Of a stretch of 64,000 bases of DNA, positions 1 to 11,828 are shown piece after piece. Numbering within the stretch: the first letter of the stretch is position 1; each line of letters opens with the position of its first letter. The notes beneath the pieces were generated by a model. That model was not told the DNA's origin. It saw only the letters and a list, made by a program, of their open reading frames with translations, and did no database searches. Source of the stretch: Holothuria scabra (taxonomy: Eukaryota > Echinodermata > Holothuroidea > Aspidochirotida > Holothuriidae); assembly GCA_037179385.1 (NCBI GenBank), contig CM074200.1, positions 37,001,920-37,065,919 of the forward strand, in the 5' to 3' direction. A program made the position numbers and the translations under genes.

Positions 1-115
1 GTGTCTTACCACAGCCTTGAAGAGCCCCCATTCCGGTCCCAGGGCCTGGGTTCCATGATGTATGATGTTGGCAATCATGAAACCGGACGCTCTACTACTG
101 AAAAAGTATGGTAGA
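1..115. other. Unassigned intergenic sequence
   Basis: No gene, RNA or repeat can be supported here. The sequence begins mid-feature at the window edge. Confidence 0.4.
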
Positions 116-263
116 TTTTTACATGCTGCACAACAACAAAAGAAAGAGACTAAGAATACAGAAAAGTTTTAGAAACTTATTACCAGAACCTTTCTCAGTA
201 ATCTTTATTTTCAGCTTTCTTTGTTCTGTAAATTTACAGTAATTTTGAGCCATTTTTACAGTG
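116..263 (-). mobile_element. Small CACTGTAA-type MITE, copy 1
   Basis: Read on the minus strand, it begins with CACTGTAAAAATGG and contains the block GTTCTGGTAATAAGTTTC followed by a near-copy of AACTTTTCTGTA. The same order of blocks occurs in plus orientation at 15326-15478, and a shorter relative lies at 23300-23397. The better-preserved second copy ends with TTTACAGTG, so short inverted termini (CACTGTAA / TTACAGTG) bound the family. No coding capacity, so it is a non-autonomous DNA element. The superfamily is not determined. Confidence 0.65.
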
Positions 264-1310
264 TAAATTGGTGAATGCACTTCCCCTCTAAATATTGTAA
301 GAAATGGTCAAGACCGAACGTCTATAGTTGGTCCTCTAGTCCTGTAGAATCCCGCTTCGTGAAAAATAGCAGTGAACTTTGTGAAACGTAATATTTTGGC
401 TTTGAGTCCACAAAAGTGAAGAGAGAATTATATTCATGTCATATAAAATGCACTAGAATCAGCGAGATGGCTTCTCTGTATTTAGTAAAGCTGCGTTATT
501 CTCAACAACTAAATCAAGGGGCAAATCCTTCCCATGATGCAATGCTGTAGTCTCGGAACTTGCACCTTGGATTACTCCACCGTTGAATAGCCGGGTAGTC
601 AGCGAGAATGGGAGATCGGACGGTTTATTCACCTGTTCAATCAATCAATACATGCTTGTTTCCATCATTTTTGCAGAGAGTTGGACGCTCGGTTGTCAAC
701 CCTCTGAGACAACTCTCTGGGTTTATGGTGGCCAATGATCACATGAAGAAAAGCCCAAAAGACTCCTATCATTAGTACTCTAGATCTTCAGCACCACTAG
801 GAAAACATTGACTCCATTTTAAAAGGCTCTTTTCAACTAATTTGCATGGGTGAGGCCCCATTAGCCTTATTTAAGGCTAATGGGCTAATTTATTGTCTCC
901 ATGAATTTCAAACCGTCAAATATTTAGTGAAATTGAGGGAATCAAGATAAAAGTCAGTGTACAACCATCCATGATGCAAGTAAGCAACGACATTGAAAGA
1001 TTAAATGTGATAGACCCCAGTTATGGCTGACTGAAATCAGACCATCACTTAACTCACTTAACTGAACGGATTCGTCTCTAGTCTGTTGAAATTTATCGTT
1101 TCAACGGTATTCGTGAATAGACTTTATATTGACATCACCTGACAATATCTTGGGGCAAACAATATAAGCACACTGCGCACACGGCGATTTTGCACGCCAA
1201 TGACCCCGAAGACCTATTGTGAATGCTTTCACTGACGTCACAAGTTCCGTCATTTGACGGGCAAAAATTAGTGTAGTAAAAGTATAGCTGTTAATGTGGC
1301 CAAGAGAGGC
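264..1310. other. Intergenic sequence without recognised features
   Basis: AT-rich sequence with only short open frames. I see no splice-compatible chain, no tRNA boxes and no repeat with a second copy in the window. Confidence 0.4.
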
Positions 1311-1656
1311 CAAGCAAAAAAAAAATGTGGATTTTTCTCCTTTTTTGGGTGGGGGGAGTCGTATCTTAATTATCTCAGAATTCTGACTTATTATCTAGGA
1401 ATTTTGACTTCGTAACTCGGAATTCTGAGAAAGTATCTCAGAAATCTGACTTAGTGTCTCGCAATTCTGGGATAGTATCTCATAATTCTTAGTTCCTAAG
1501 TCAAAATTCTGAGATACTAAATCAGGATTCCAAGTTATTAAATCAGAATTCTGAGATAGTACCGCAGAAATTCCGAGATACTAAGTCAGAATTCTGAGAT
1601 AATTAAGGTGCGAACCCCCCCCCCCCCAAAAAAAAAAAAATCTTTTTTTTTGCTTG
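1311..1656. repeat. Foldback element of AGAATTCT units
   Basis: The outer arms are CAAGCAAAAAAA on the left and TTTTTTTGCTTG on the right. Inside them come a G-run on the left and a C-run on the right, then TCTTAATTATCTCAGAATTC on the left and its inverted match on the right. The interior repeats a roughly 20-bp unit, CTCAGAATTCTGACTTAGT, in both orientations, with diverged copies toward the centre. AGAATTCT is itself self-complementary, so the single strand could form one long hairpin or many small ones. There is no coding content. This resembles a foldback transposon or an expanded palindromic minisatellite; which of these cannot be decided from one copy. Confidence 0.75.
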
Positions 1657-1994
1657 TCCCATTTCTATCACCGTAAGCTATAAATGACAACATAAAATCC
1701 TACTCAAGTTTTGATATTTTTCTGGCTGAGAAGCAACAGACGACTGACTTGATGACTGATGATTTTTGTCCGGTAAAGGGGTAGCCAGTTGTGACGTCAC
1801 TCAGAAGATCTCTGTATAGCCTGCGTGCCTAGTCTAACGCAGGGTACACAAACCGTCTGACGGTATACAGTAGGTGTATGTGTTGTAATTATACAAAGTG
1901 CGCTTAGCCTGTTCCCATTGGAGGCCTACTTTTGCTTTGTCGCAACCAAAAGGTTTATGAGGGGTATCTGTTTCGGTTCAAGTGTCACTGAGTC
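1657..1994. other. Intergenic sequence without recognised features
   Basis: No gene or repeated element is supported. A small inverted pair (CCTGCGT / ACGCAGG, near 1820-1845) is visible but has no partner elsewhere. Confidence 0.35.
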
Positions 1995-2178
1995 CAGGCG
2001 CGTTGCCAGAATTGTGTCATGGGGGTTGCTGTCATGGGGTGGGGGTGGGGCATGGCATGAGGGAAAAGTCTAAGGCTAGAGAGAAAACCCATTATTTTAG
2101 TTGTCTTTTGCATTACAAGGTGGTTGGGTCATGGGTGGGTTTCTAAGTTCTAACCCCCTCCCCGTGGCTACGCCACTG
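1995..2178 (+). mobile_element. GTAGCCAGG-type TIR element, copy a
   Basis: First of four copies in the window (others at 9535-9712 minus, 9761-9952 plus, 22011-22203 minus). Each has the order: GGCG-GTAGCCAG-type start (here diverged to GGCGCGTTGCCAGAATTG), a G-rich tract, a near-copy of ATGAGGGAAAAGTC, an A-rich stretch, a CATTACAAGG-like block, TTCTAACCCC, and the terminus GTGGCTACGCCACTG. The two ends are inverted relatives of GGCGTAGCCA. About 185 bp, non-coding, so a short non-autonomous DNA transposon. The CAGTGGCG-like outer end recalls hAT-type termini, but no clear 8-bp target duplication was seen. Confidence 0.75.
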
Positions 2179-2499
2179 ACTGAGTCATGACTGGAAATAA
2201 TGCGTCGTATTTGAAAACAAAAACCTTTTTGCATTAATTGTAGGCGTTACCGTTCAATGCAATGGTTTTATTACATTTCAATCTGTAGGTTGATTCTTAC
2301 AATTTGGGTACAGAGTTGTGACGTAACATATTTGACCCAGGGAGCTGCTAGCAAATTCTGATTTGTCTTAAACAAATCTCTTTTGATACTAATAAAAAGT
2401 AAGTTCCTGTCATGTTTGCATGAATTATTTACATCCTCAAAATGGCCTCAGGACAAATATGGGATTCACGTGTGAGGTGTGACACTAAATTGCATTTTT

Positions 2500-2580
2500 C
2501 AAAAAGTCCTCCCGACCCTCTGGCAAATGGCCGTTTGACGAAACCAAACTATAAACTGCTTTCCTAAGAAGCTATTACGT
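2500..2580 (-). repeat. Dispersed GGTTTCG/GCCAGAG repeat, copy 1
   Basis: On the minus strand it reads AGCTTCTTAGGAAAGCAG, then AGTTTGGTTTCG, then TTTGCCAGAGGGTCGGGAGG. Matching plus-strand copies are at 11741-11828, 12685-12765 and 23951-24060, and a copy split by a MITE surrounds 27375-27625. It is non-coding and its outer boundaries are unclear; it could be the conserved core of a longer SINE-like or DNA element. Confidence 0.65.
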
Positions 2581-3937
2581 CCACTAAATTCCATTTTCGC
2601 GTTTATAGGCTACTATAAACAGGTCCGGTTCATACATCTCTAGTGTAATAGCGTATACAGATATAAATTTGAATATTTTGAACCCAGAAAATGCATTCAT
2701 TTCTCAATTCAAGGTTTTATCTCAGTTTTGTAGTAAAAAACAAATGTTTCACTAAGAAATAAGTAGGTGGGGCACCAAAAGTAGATTTCCTAATATTTCA
2801 AATTTTAAAGCAGACAGTAAAATTTCGCAAAGGCATATAAATTCCAATATCAAAAATGTGTAATTTAAGAAAATATTTCGGAGGATCAACTTGAGCAAAT
2901 TATTTTGTTTCAACTGTGGAGTTTCACAAGGTAAGCTTTCAATGGGCACCAAATGAGTCTCCAAAATTGAAAATGGTCTTTGTTTTTTATATTTGTTGAA
3001 ATTTCGCTCGAAATTGTGTACTGCACGAAACAGTTCCCAGATCTCAATAATCAACAAACTACTCAAGAGGATTGCGGCGTTCAATGAGAACAGTATTACT
3101 GGCAAAGGGTAAGAAAGTTTCACGTGCATCGTAGAGTAAGGTAAGATATCAAAACTTACACGAGGAACATCTTTGATCAAATTTCTCCAAGCGACCAAAT
3201 GTCAGTATCTTTCAAAGTATGTGTATGATTTTCATAATCCGTATGTTATCAACAGGTCTACCGGTATGTTAAATAGTAAACAAAAAACAGTAAAAGAAAA
3301 ATCCAAATTTTTAATAGTAACTTTAAATTTCACACTTTTTGACTTAAAATTGGCAAATTTCAGCTCATTTTCACCAAAATATTAAGATTAATTGCCATGA
3401 CAATTGTTTCGTTTACAAATGATCATTCTAAATTGCAGTGATCAAACCAAAACATGCACACCTCATGTGAATTAAACTTGCAAAGTAGTAGCATTTTATT
3501 GTTTTTTACCATTGGTACCCTAATTTATGGAACGACTCACACATGATATTGCATGCTTAGTCTAACTATATCAGTCGTTCACATTGAAGAAGCCAAATGC
3601 TGATTTACAATAGCCTACCTGCCTGTGACGATATGAAGACAGAAGCAAAGAGTGTTTAGCGGTAAAAAGCAAAGGGGAATTCCCAAACTGCAAATCCGAA
3701 AGATACAAGATCATTAGTGCTGGCGATAGGGTGTTCTAGCTGACAAGTACTATCAAGGGTACCCTGAACCAGTGCTTTATAAATGGGTCTTTTTACTCAT
3801 GTGGAAAAAATCTTCTTACTGAAATGTTACATTCATGCAGAACAACTTCCTACCGTAATAATTCATATCTTCATCTCCTAAAATAGCGAAGCACTTGAAA
3901 ACGAAATGCTGAGAAAATCAGTTTGAAAGATAACTTA
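2581..3937. other. AT-rich intergenic sequence; one unsupported minus-strand frame
   Basis: A 148-codon minus-strand frame (2752-3198) includes a hydrophobic run. It has no repeat partner, no convincing flanking splice chain and no recognised domain, and a frame of this length is expected by chance about once in this much AT-rich DNA. I do not call it a gene. Nothing else is recognised. Confidence 0.35.
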
Positions 3938-4497
3938 GGGTGTACCTAAAGTCAAAAGATTCAAAAGAAATATATTAAAGGCCATGAAAAATACATTTTA
4001 ACAGTCCAACTCCCATCTTCGTAGGACATTCCTGAGCTGAGATATTAAATGTTGAAGTTTATTCACTCAAATTAAAATGGTACATTGCGCAATAATTTGT
4101 GATGTCATTCTTGTACTACTCAAATTACAATCTTTGTATTTCTATGTTTTTCCGAACTGCACCTTGTACCGAGGTGTGATAGCACTCTTACTCTAATGAG
4201 GTGATGTAATTAATAAAACCCTCCTTGTGCAACATGCTATGCAGGCAAACAGGAAGTGTTCAAGGTCATAAAAACATTTTTAATTTTAAAGGAAAACAAA
4301 GCATGTTAAGTGAGTTGTACAACAAGAAAGTCACAAATTATTGCGCAATAGACCAATTTGTTTTAAGTGAATAAACTTCAACATTTTTATATCTGAACTC
4401 AGGAATGTCATATGAAGATGGGAGTTGGACTGTTAGAATTCTTTTTTCATTCTCTTAAAAATATATTTTTGAATTTTTTGACTTGAGGTACACTTTA
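3938..4497 (+). mobile_element. Long-TIR MITE, family A copy 1
   Basis: Non-coding element whose roughly 190-bp ends are inverted copies of each other. Both arms carry CAACTCCCATCTTC, GACATTCCTGAG and TTGAAGTTTATTCACT. It starts with GGTGTACCTAAAGTC and ends with GACTTGAGGTACACTTT. The centre (GCACCTTGTACC, GTGTGATAGCACTCTTA, CAGGAAGTGTTCAAGGTCAT) is unique and shows orientation. A second copy lies inverted in an intron at 41174-41728. No transposase is present, so it depends on a partner elsewhere. Superfamily undetermined; no clear target duplication was found. Confidence 0.8.
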
Positions 4498-4628
4498 AGC
4501 AAATAATTGTGCAAAAAAGTGAACTTTAGGGAGAAGTTTCCAACAAATTTCCTTTGAAGGCAAACTAAATCCAGTCCTCTCAAGCTTCAAAAACAACAGC
4601 TCAACCTCACATCCTCACATAAACTCCT

Positions 4629-5352
4629 ACCGCTTTCACACTTGATCTCAAGCAGGGAATCAGATCCGGATCTGATCCACCCCTCGAGATCAACTTTGAA
4701 GTGTGAAAGCTCTCGCACTCAGAATCAGATCCGGAGATTTTGATCCACCCACCGGGGTAGATCAGATCTCGCGCGGGGGATCAAAAAACCGTGTGTGAAA
4801 GCTCGGAGGATCGAGGTGACCCGAGATCAACATGACCTATGACGTAACTTCCCGTTTCAACATACACGAACGTTGCTCTGCACAGCAGCGCTTCGGTATG
4901 TACAGCTGGCCTGCACTGCATGCAGTACACACAGTGTATATACACATACTACATAGGCCTACTATATGGGCTACTCTGTTTGACGTTAGTGATTGGCTTC
5001 AACTTTGGGCGTCTTTCTTCAATTTCAAAGAATAATTTTCACTCGAGAGTTTTCCCGACTGTGTTTTAGAAAAAAGCTGTCCCTTTGCTTCCCTTTTATC
5101 TCTGTAAAGGTTTCGATATTTCCGATCTGTGTCTTGTATTTCGCGGGAAACAAAAGTAAGTTAGAGCAATGGCGGGATAACGAGGATAAGGCGGGTTCAT
5201 TGCGTCACTTCCTGTTTGTTGATCGCTTGATCGGGGCTTGATTCACCGCGGGGGATCAAGTGTGAAAGCAAAACCTTTGATCTCGAGGGGAGGATCTGAT
5301 CCGGATCTGATCCCCCCCCCCCTTGAGATCAGCTCTCAAGTGTGAAAGCGGT
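4629..5352. mobile_element. 724-bp TIR element with 5-bp target duplication
   Basis: Left end ACCGCTTTCACACTTGA and right end TCAAGTGTGAAAGCGGT are perfect inverted repeats. They are followed inward by palindromic GGATCTGATCC / GATCCGGATC blocks and GATCTCAAG / CTTGAGATC. The element is flanked by identical CTCCT (4624-4628 and 5353-5357), a 5-bp target-site duplication. The interior is richer in C and G than its surroundings and has additional GTGTGAAAGC copies near 4705 and 4792. It has no transposase. A decayed relic of the right part lies at 37300-37489, just before an exon of the spliced gene. Confidence 0.82.
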
Positions 5353-8297
5353 CTCCTATTTCTCTTTCGTATTATTTCAGGACTTCCGGTAAGTATTGCA
5401 AGTTCGGGATTCGTCGTACATTGACTCCTCATAACTTAAACAATTTAGTGAGGAAACTATGGTCACCTGATTTTCAAGAGCCCCTCATGAAATAGGATAG
5501 TCTACTACACTAATTTCAAGTAAGAGTGACGGCATTTTTCCTTTAAAGTGAAACTGGTCCTAGCCATGAAATGTGTTACATTGGCAACACTTTCCGTTTT
5601 CTTAACTAGCCTTCATATCCCAACCAACGACCGGCGTACAGCTAGACTTTTTTGCAGGGGGCAAGCACCTGTATTTTCCGTTTTTTCTAAAGTGTAAACA
5701 CTTCTGTATAAGAGACGTAATTTTCGGTGCGCCGAGCGCGCAGAACATTTGGGTTCTTTGCAACAAATATTTGTAAGTGTGGAGCTTGTAGGCTTATTTA
5801 TTTTATTTTATTTTTTGATTTTAGATTCCGAGGTTTCCTGTAAGGAAATCTTTAAATGTGGGGGACAATTGAAGAGTCTGCATTTGTTATTGAATATATC
5901 TGAGATAGCATGTCGACTGAAGATCGTTGTTGTTACATATTATGTTATCATGGGAGTGCGGATTGACTAGCTTCCTGACAACATTAAAAAAAAAATTCCG
6001 AAACTGGGTTGCCTGTTCAGACAAAATATTTCAAAATCAAGATCCTATATTGGAGAAAATTTAGGCTGACGGAACTGTAACGGCTCGGAAAAGTTTATCA
6101 AACACTGATTTTGTAGCGACTACTTACTGCATTAGCTGATTAGAGATTGCAATTTGGGGCGCACGAAGCGGGCAGAAAATTTTGCCTTTTTAAACAAATA
6201 ATTATAAATATGGGGCTTTCATTTAGAAGAATTCGGAATTTAAAGAAGGAAAAGTTGGGAAAACCGCACAGTAGTTGACTGGTGCCTCAAATGGCAAACT
6301 TCCGAGTTTTTCACTTTTTCGAGCCGGGCAATTGCCCGTGCATCCCCCTGTAGCTACGCCATAGAATTTCCAACGAAAGCAGTTTTAAAAGGATGCGTTT
6401 TAATCTCAGTTCCCCGCAAATCTTGTGGTCTCGGCAGGCTCTGAAGTATTTCTATCCCTCCATATGTCTTCAACTGAAACCGAGTTTTTTGGGTGTTAGT
6501 TGTCTGCTATCGTAATATTATGAAAAAATACGTCCTCAAAACTTCAAGTACTTAAGATTTGTGGGTGCTTCATCCTTTTCGGTAAATTACATCCATATAA
6601 ATTGTTATACTACATGGCTGCGATATTTATAAGCAACATGGCAAACGTTTCCTCTGCATTCGTTTGTATTCTTTTTTATTCATTTGTTAATTTGAAAAAT
6701 TGTTAGGTCTCGTTCTCGGTTTTGGTCTCAAACTCTGTTGGTCTCTCTATTTCCTACTTTTCAAATGTGTTGGTCTTGACTCTTGACTTCAGTATTGAAA
6801 CATTTTTTAGGAGTATTTACGAACTTCCGGCGAGGCGACAAACAGATTGTCATTGTGAATACAACGGCAAGCCAGGTAATGACAAAAGGCAAAGATCGTA
6901 TTTATTTCTATTTGCCTTGATTGTTGGAAAGCAAACATGTCAAAGAATGCACTCCCGGATGTAAGGTGTGATAAGATATTACGGTATATCAACACATAGG
7001 AGTCACATGTTTTATCACTTCCATTATGGCAAACAATTCCATAGGTAACCAAATAAGGAAATAGGAGTGCTTCCGAAGAGAGGCGAGGTTGTTTTGTCCC
7101 TTTGTATCGTAATGAATATAAAAAATGTCATAACCTAAAATTGTGAACGTCTTTTAAACGGTCTTTACTAGCATATGTCGACCTTTCGGCTGAGATCATG
7201 TTTACTGGTAGTATATGCTACAACCACGCTAGAAGGAAGGTGCGCATGTCACAGTAGCAGTGGCGGATATAGGGGTGGCCATGGGAGCCACGTCACTACC
7301 GGGGTGGGGGTGCTACACCCCTAGAAATTTTCAAAGTGAAGTTTGCCTGGGAAATTTACTGCCTGCAGGGAAAACTCCACTCTTACAGACATTTGTCAGA
7401 AAAAATACGAAAATACCCTATTTTGGAAACATGTAGAAAATTTTGGGCAGTTGCCGATGGGAGTGCCAAATAATATGACCTAGGGGTTATGTAATTAGTA
7501 ATGGAAAGGAATGGATGGGTGCTGAGCAAATCTAACAGACATATAGAAGGTGGACATGAGAGAATTGCAGCCTTCACTGAGAAATTGCACTCAGACATGA
7601 GATCCATATTATAAGGCTGCAGGGTACATCAATGGATTAAGTGCAACTTGAACACTCGGGAAGTGCCTTTTCCGTGCAATCTGGAGGGTTTGTAAACTCA
7701 ACTATTTTCTTGTCCGCTTAGCACCACCCAATGATGGCATTCCGCTTAGATAGCCTTCTCCTATAAACCCCCTAACATTTTTCCGTTCCGCCGCCTCTGG
7801 TAGGTCCACCGTCTTTGGAAACTTTGTCAAGAATTCGGAGACACAATTTATAGCACCCCCGCCGATCGAAATCTAGGGACGCCCTTTGGAATGACTGACT
7901 AACCGCGACCAAGCATGGAAGTACTACCTCGTGGCACCCCTTCATATAAAAGGGCAGTGTTTGTTAATTCAATGGAGTTTATTATTTTTTTGAAAAAAGA
8001 GAAGAATCGGTTATTTGAGAGCAACTTCAGGCCGACTGTACAGAAATTTGTATTCTGTTTAGAACCCAATTGTTAAAATTCAAGCCTGCTATCAAAACTG
8101 CGTTTTGAAAACGTTTTTGGCACTACTGTCAGGCTTTTAACTGTTTAAACGCTTAGTTTTAGCTGGGAAGTTGTTCCAACGAATGGTATTTATTGAAGCG
8201 GCACGATTGCCGACATGAGAGGACACAATCTCAGTGTCAAATAAAACAACTATAAACATTGACTACGGTATCTAGTCATAAAATTGGTTCAACAGCC
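5353..8297. other. Intergenic sequence with possible decayed transposon ends
   Basis: No gene is supported. A CCTGTAGCTACGCCATAG end near 6348-6365 resembles the right end of the GTAGCCAGG-type elements. AGCAGTGGCGGATATAGGGG near 7258-7277 resembles a hAT-like left end, possibly paired with CCGCCGCCTCTGG near 7787-7799. Both calls are tentative. The rest is unassigned AT-rich DNA. Confidence 0.3.
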
Positions 8298-8607
8298 AAG
8301 GTAACATTCCCACATGGGACCTTTATGGGTTCAATTTCTTAGCCCATATGGGTCCATATAATTTTGCACCCCCAAATAACAAGGGGCCCTTTTGAGCTAG
8401 CCCACATGGTTCTTGTGACTCATACCGTATGTGATAGTTCTGATGTTCATGTTAACGAGTGATATGTGGAAAATTATGGGCCAGCCCTATAATACCCTCC
8501 ATGCACGAGAGCTATCCAGATGGGCCCTCAGTAAGTAATATTGGGTGCAAAATTAAATGGCCCCTTATGGGTTTACCCATATGGGGCCCATGTAGGTTTG
8601 CTACCTG
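8298..8607. repeat. Foldback element with CCCATATGGG-type palindromes
   Basis: The left arm (AGGTAACATTCCCACATGGG, then ACCTTTATGGGTTCAA and GCCCATATGGG) is mirrored on the right (TTATGGGTTTACCCATATGG, then GGCCCATGTAGGTTTGCTACC). Inner matches include TTTTGCACCC on the left and GGGTGCAAAAT on the right. The middle holds further GGGCC and CCCACATGG words. Non-coding, about 310 bp, consistent with a foldback MITE. No second copy in the window. Confidence 0.7.
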
Positions 8608-9534
8608 AGAGGTGCCAAGTTATTAGGGACATTTGCTGACTTTTTTTCTTTAATTAATATCAAAATGTAGGTTGCAAAAACGTAAATTTTCCATAGAATT
8701 TTAACTTTTAAAAGAAATTATTGTGTAATGCATTGTTTTAAAGTTCCGTTCCTAATGATACACCAAATGCAAGTCAACCTTGAGAAGTCCGTATAATAAA
8801 ACAGCAAGAAGGAGAAATTATCTCCCATTTTGTTGCCAGACATTCCCAATTCATTGACATTTCTGAGCCAACGCCGTAGGGGGCACGGGGGCACGTGCCC
8901 CCCCCCCAAATATCAGAGTAGAGATCCATTTTTAATTCTTCGGTTTACCTTTCCCCAATAGGCCTATCTCTCAACCTCAGAAAGGCGATCAATTTATCCG
9001 CCCCCCCCCCAAAAAAAAACAACCCTGGCTACTGGCTCGACTCTGACGACCACTGTTGTGGCATCACCATGAATTGATGTAGCTTCCCTAATTTTTACAT
9101 GTCACTGTTATCTCAATGCAAGCACTACGGTTTGAAGAATGTCTGAATTGTAGCCATAATTCAGCAGAAAAATTGGTTAACTCAGCAGTATAGGCGACAC
9201 GAACGCACACGCAGTCCCTTTCACCGGGACGGGTATCTGCAAGCGATAAATGGGACCTCACTCTCCTAGAACTGGTTTAGCGTCGTTCTTTGATTACACC
9301 TAATAAGGCTGGGTTTTGAAATGAACAAATTTCTATAGTTGTTAATTTGGTAGAAATAGCCTACCTAGATGAGAAATGGGTCTGATTTCTTAAAACTCAA
9401 CTGTTTGATTGTGGAACTATATTTTAGGCCCTGAATTATTACAAAACAGTCGTCAACTGTTGATTCATTCCTCATTTACACAAAACGAAAGAAGAATTTC
9501 CAAAATGGGGTGTACACACCCTTCCTTTCCACCC
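8608..9534. other. Intergenic sequence without recognised features
   Basis: Contains homopolymer C and A runs (about 8900 and 9001-9020) next to GCCGTAGGGGGCACGGG, which may be a decayed transposon end. No gene is supported. Confidence 0.35.
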
Positions 9535-9712
9535 AGGGGGTAGCAATTGGGGTGGGGGTTAGAACCCCCTCCATGACCCAACCTTGCAATGCAAAAAACA
9601 CCTAAAATAGCGGGTTTTTCTCGCTGTCCTTAGACTTTTCCCTCATGTCGTGCCCCAAAACCTCCCCCACGACACCAAAACCTTCCATTATACAATCCTG
9701 GCTACCCGCCTG
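9535..9712 (-). mobile_element. GTAGCCAGG-type TIR element, copy b
   Basis: Minus-strand copy of the element at 1995-2178. In plus coordinates it runs from GGGGTAGCAATTGGGG through GGTTAGAACCCCC, GACCCAACCTTGCAATGC and TTTTCCCTCATG to AATCCTGGCTACCCGCCTG. It faces copy c across about 48 bp, so the pair forms a natural inverted repeat of about 420 bp. Confidence 0.75.
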
Positions 9713-9760
9713 TTTCCACCCAAGCTATTAATTCCAGGGGTACAGCTCGATACTTGATAG

Positions 9761-9952
9761 CAGGCGCGTAGCCAGGATTGTGTCATTGGGAGGGTTTGGG
9801 TGTCATGGGGGCGGTGGGTTGGGGCACGATATGAGGGAAAAGTCAAGGATAGAGAGAAAAAACTGCTATTTGAGGTGTTTTTGGCATTGCAAGGTTGGAT
9901 CATGGGGGGGGGGGGTTCTAACCCCAAAACTCTCCCCGTGGCTACGCCACTG
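9761..9952 (+). mobile_element. GTAGCCAGG-type TIR element, copy c
   Basis: It starts CAGGCGCGTAGCCAGGATTG and ends CCGTGGCTACGCCACTG. It shares ATGAGGGAAAAGTC, GCATTGCAAGGTTGGAT and GGTTCTAACCCC with the other copies. Best-preserved left terminus of the family. Non-coding. Confidence 0.78.
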
Positions 9953-11740
9953 CTAGATAGTTATCCTCTTCACAACCTTCTGGATCTGTCACAACAGGGA
10001 GGAAATAACAACCCCCTGGTCACAGAGTCATTAGGTAATGTGACACACGGCAGCGTTATAGCCTGTCAATGCCAAATTATGTACGATGGGTGGCTAAAGG
10101 TGGTTGAAACTCCAAAACGGTCAGCAGCCTTAAAGACTCCATTCTCATCTAAAATACAATTTCAACAAAAATTCGCTGGCCTTTACCTTTTAATACAATT
10201 TTCTTTCTAATTGTAAAATCGTTTAAAAGGAATTTCCCGAGTTCTCCAGATTCTGTAGGGCAACACATATCTACACAATTCCTAATCAACGTTTCATTGT
10301 AATTCCATTCAATAAATGTAAAGAGATTTGTGCAGACGCCTTGTGTATTTGTTGGTAGCATTCGTCTTTTTGTATGCGTCCTTTTCAGCAAGCTCAATTT
10401 TATATATATCATATGACCTTGCTTGCTTGTAACTTTGACAGGGCCTATATAAACTTGATTGATTTGTTGAAGTCTACCTCGAAAAATTAGATAAAATAAA
10501 ACGGAAACATAGAGCGGAACTCTTTCAGTTCACAAAATACCAGCCAGGCTATCCACAGATCTGTTTTGACATCTACAGAAGAAAACCAGGAATAATGGAT
10601 ATAAACTGATGAATATTGGTCTGCAAGCCTAACTTGGGCACGAATTAAAGCGGCCAATTGAGTTGGTTCATGAATTCAACAATTTTTTCCAAACCTGTTA
10701 AGTTTTCTTCATATAACAATGACAAATGGTCAAACTTAGACAATCGCCATGTTCTATATACTACTAACCGACTGTTTTATGAGTGAATTCTTCACGATTC
10801 AATTCGGGTTTCAAAAATTCGTGACCGGACATGTTTTCAAATTACGAACAAAACCGTTACAAGGTCAGGGCAAAAAATGAACATATTTACTTTTTATGTC
10901 ACTGATGGATATGAAACTTGACTGCTCATGCTAATTATTAGCATTGTCATGTGGTGGCGACCCTTTAATACTCTCATTAAGTTTTTGATATCAACTCAAT
11001 GATCCCCTTTAAGGGATATGGTAAAGGAGCACTCACAATATATGCTAATACAGACATAATATAATGCACTTTATTCAAAATACTGGAAATAACGATCAGA
11101 AAAAGTAGTCTTTTATCAATTAACATACTCCTAAATATTTGGTTTTAGTAGTGCGTTCCACCACTGATCCTTCAATTGTGACATATTGTGACTTAGAAAG
11201 AAGTAAACCTTCACCCTTGATATTTTTTTATTAGTAAAACACATTTGATTTCGTAGGATTAAGTATTAAATTTTTTCTAGTTCACGTTGAAACGATACCA
11301 TTTACAGCCTGTTGATAATTAAATTGATCCCTGGTCACAGTATTTCTTGAAAAGCCAATACGATTGTTACAAGACAATGCAGTATCATCAACATATTACC
11401 TTGTCTGAAGTTAAGGGCGCTCGTTCCGAGCTGCCGATTGTAATTTGGCGTCTTGTGACTTCAAGTTATGAAATTTTCGAACTTCTGCACCTGTTTTGGG
11501 AGATGTAATCTGTATTTTGCTAACATAGGATTTCCTTCATTGGATTAACTTTGTTCGATTGTTTAACTTTCGTGGAATGGCGTGAGATGTATACTATGTT
11601 TCTCTGATTGTCCCTTTAAAGTGTACTCCCCCTGTTCTTTTCATCCAGTCGGGAATGGAGCCATACACCGTCTGTTGGCATACCAGTGATGTAAATCGTC
11701 TGAGGGACGAGAGGTTGGTCAAGTGTTGTCCTTCAGTGCA
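9953..11740. other. Intergenic sequence with one short repeat
   Basis: No gene is supported. Positions 10644-10715 (core AATTGAGTTGGTTCATGAAT, then TTTTTCCAAACC) have a direct relative at 23226-23297 (core ATTGAGTTGGTTCATAAAAT, then TTTTTCCAAACC). The remainder is unassigned. Confidence 0.4.
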
Positions 11741-11828
11741 GGGCGTTTAGCTTCTTTAGGAAACAGTTTATAGTTTGGTTTCGCGGGACGGCTCTTTTGC
11801 CAGAGTTTCGGGAGGAATTTATAAAATG
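11741..11828 (+). repeat. Dispersed GGTTTCG/GCCAGAG repeat, copy 2
   Basis: Carries TTTAGCTTCTTTAGGAAACA, then TATAGTTTGGTTTCG and TTTTGCCAGAGTTTCGGGAG. Same block order as the minus copy at 2500-2580. Confidence 0.65.

Noticed and set aside
1311..1656. CRISPR-like array
   Set aside because: Repeats are in both orientations, adjacent, without unique spacers, in a eukaryotic context.
2752..3198. 148-codon minus-strand frame with a hydrophobic segment
   Set aside because: Length is within chance expectation for AT-rich DNA of this size. No domain, repeat partner or coherent splice chain.
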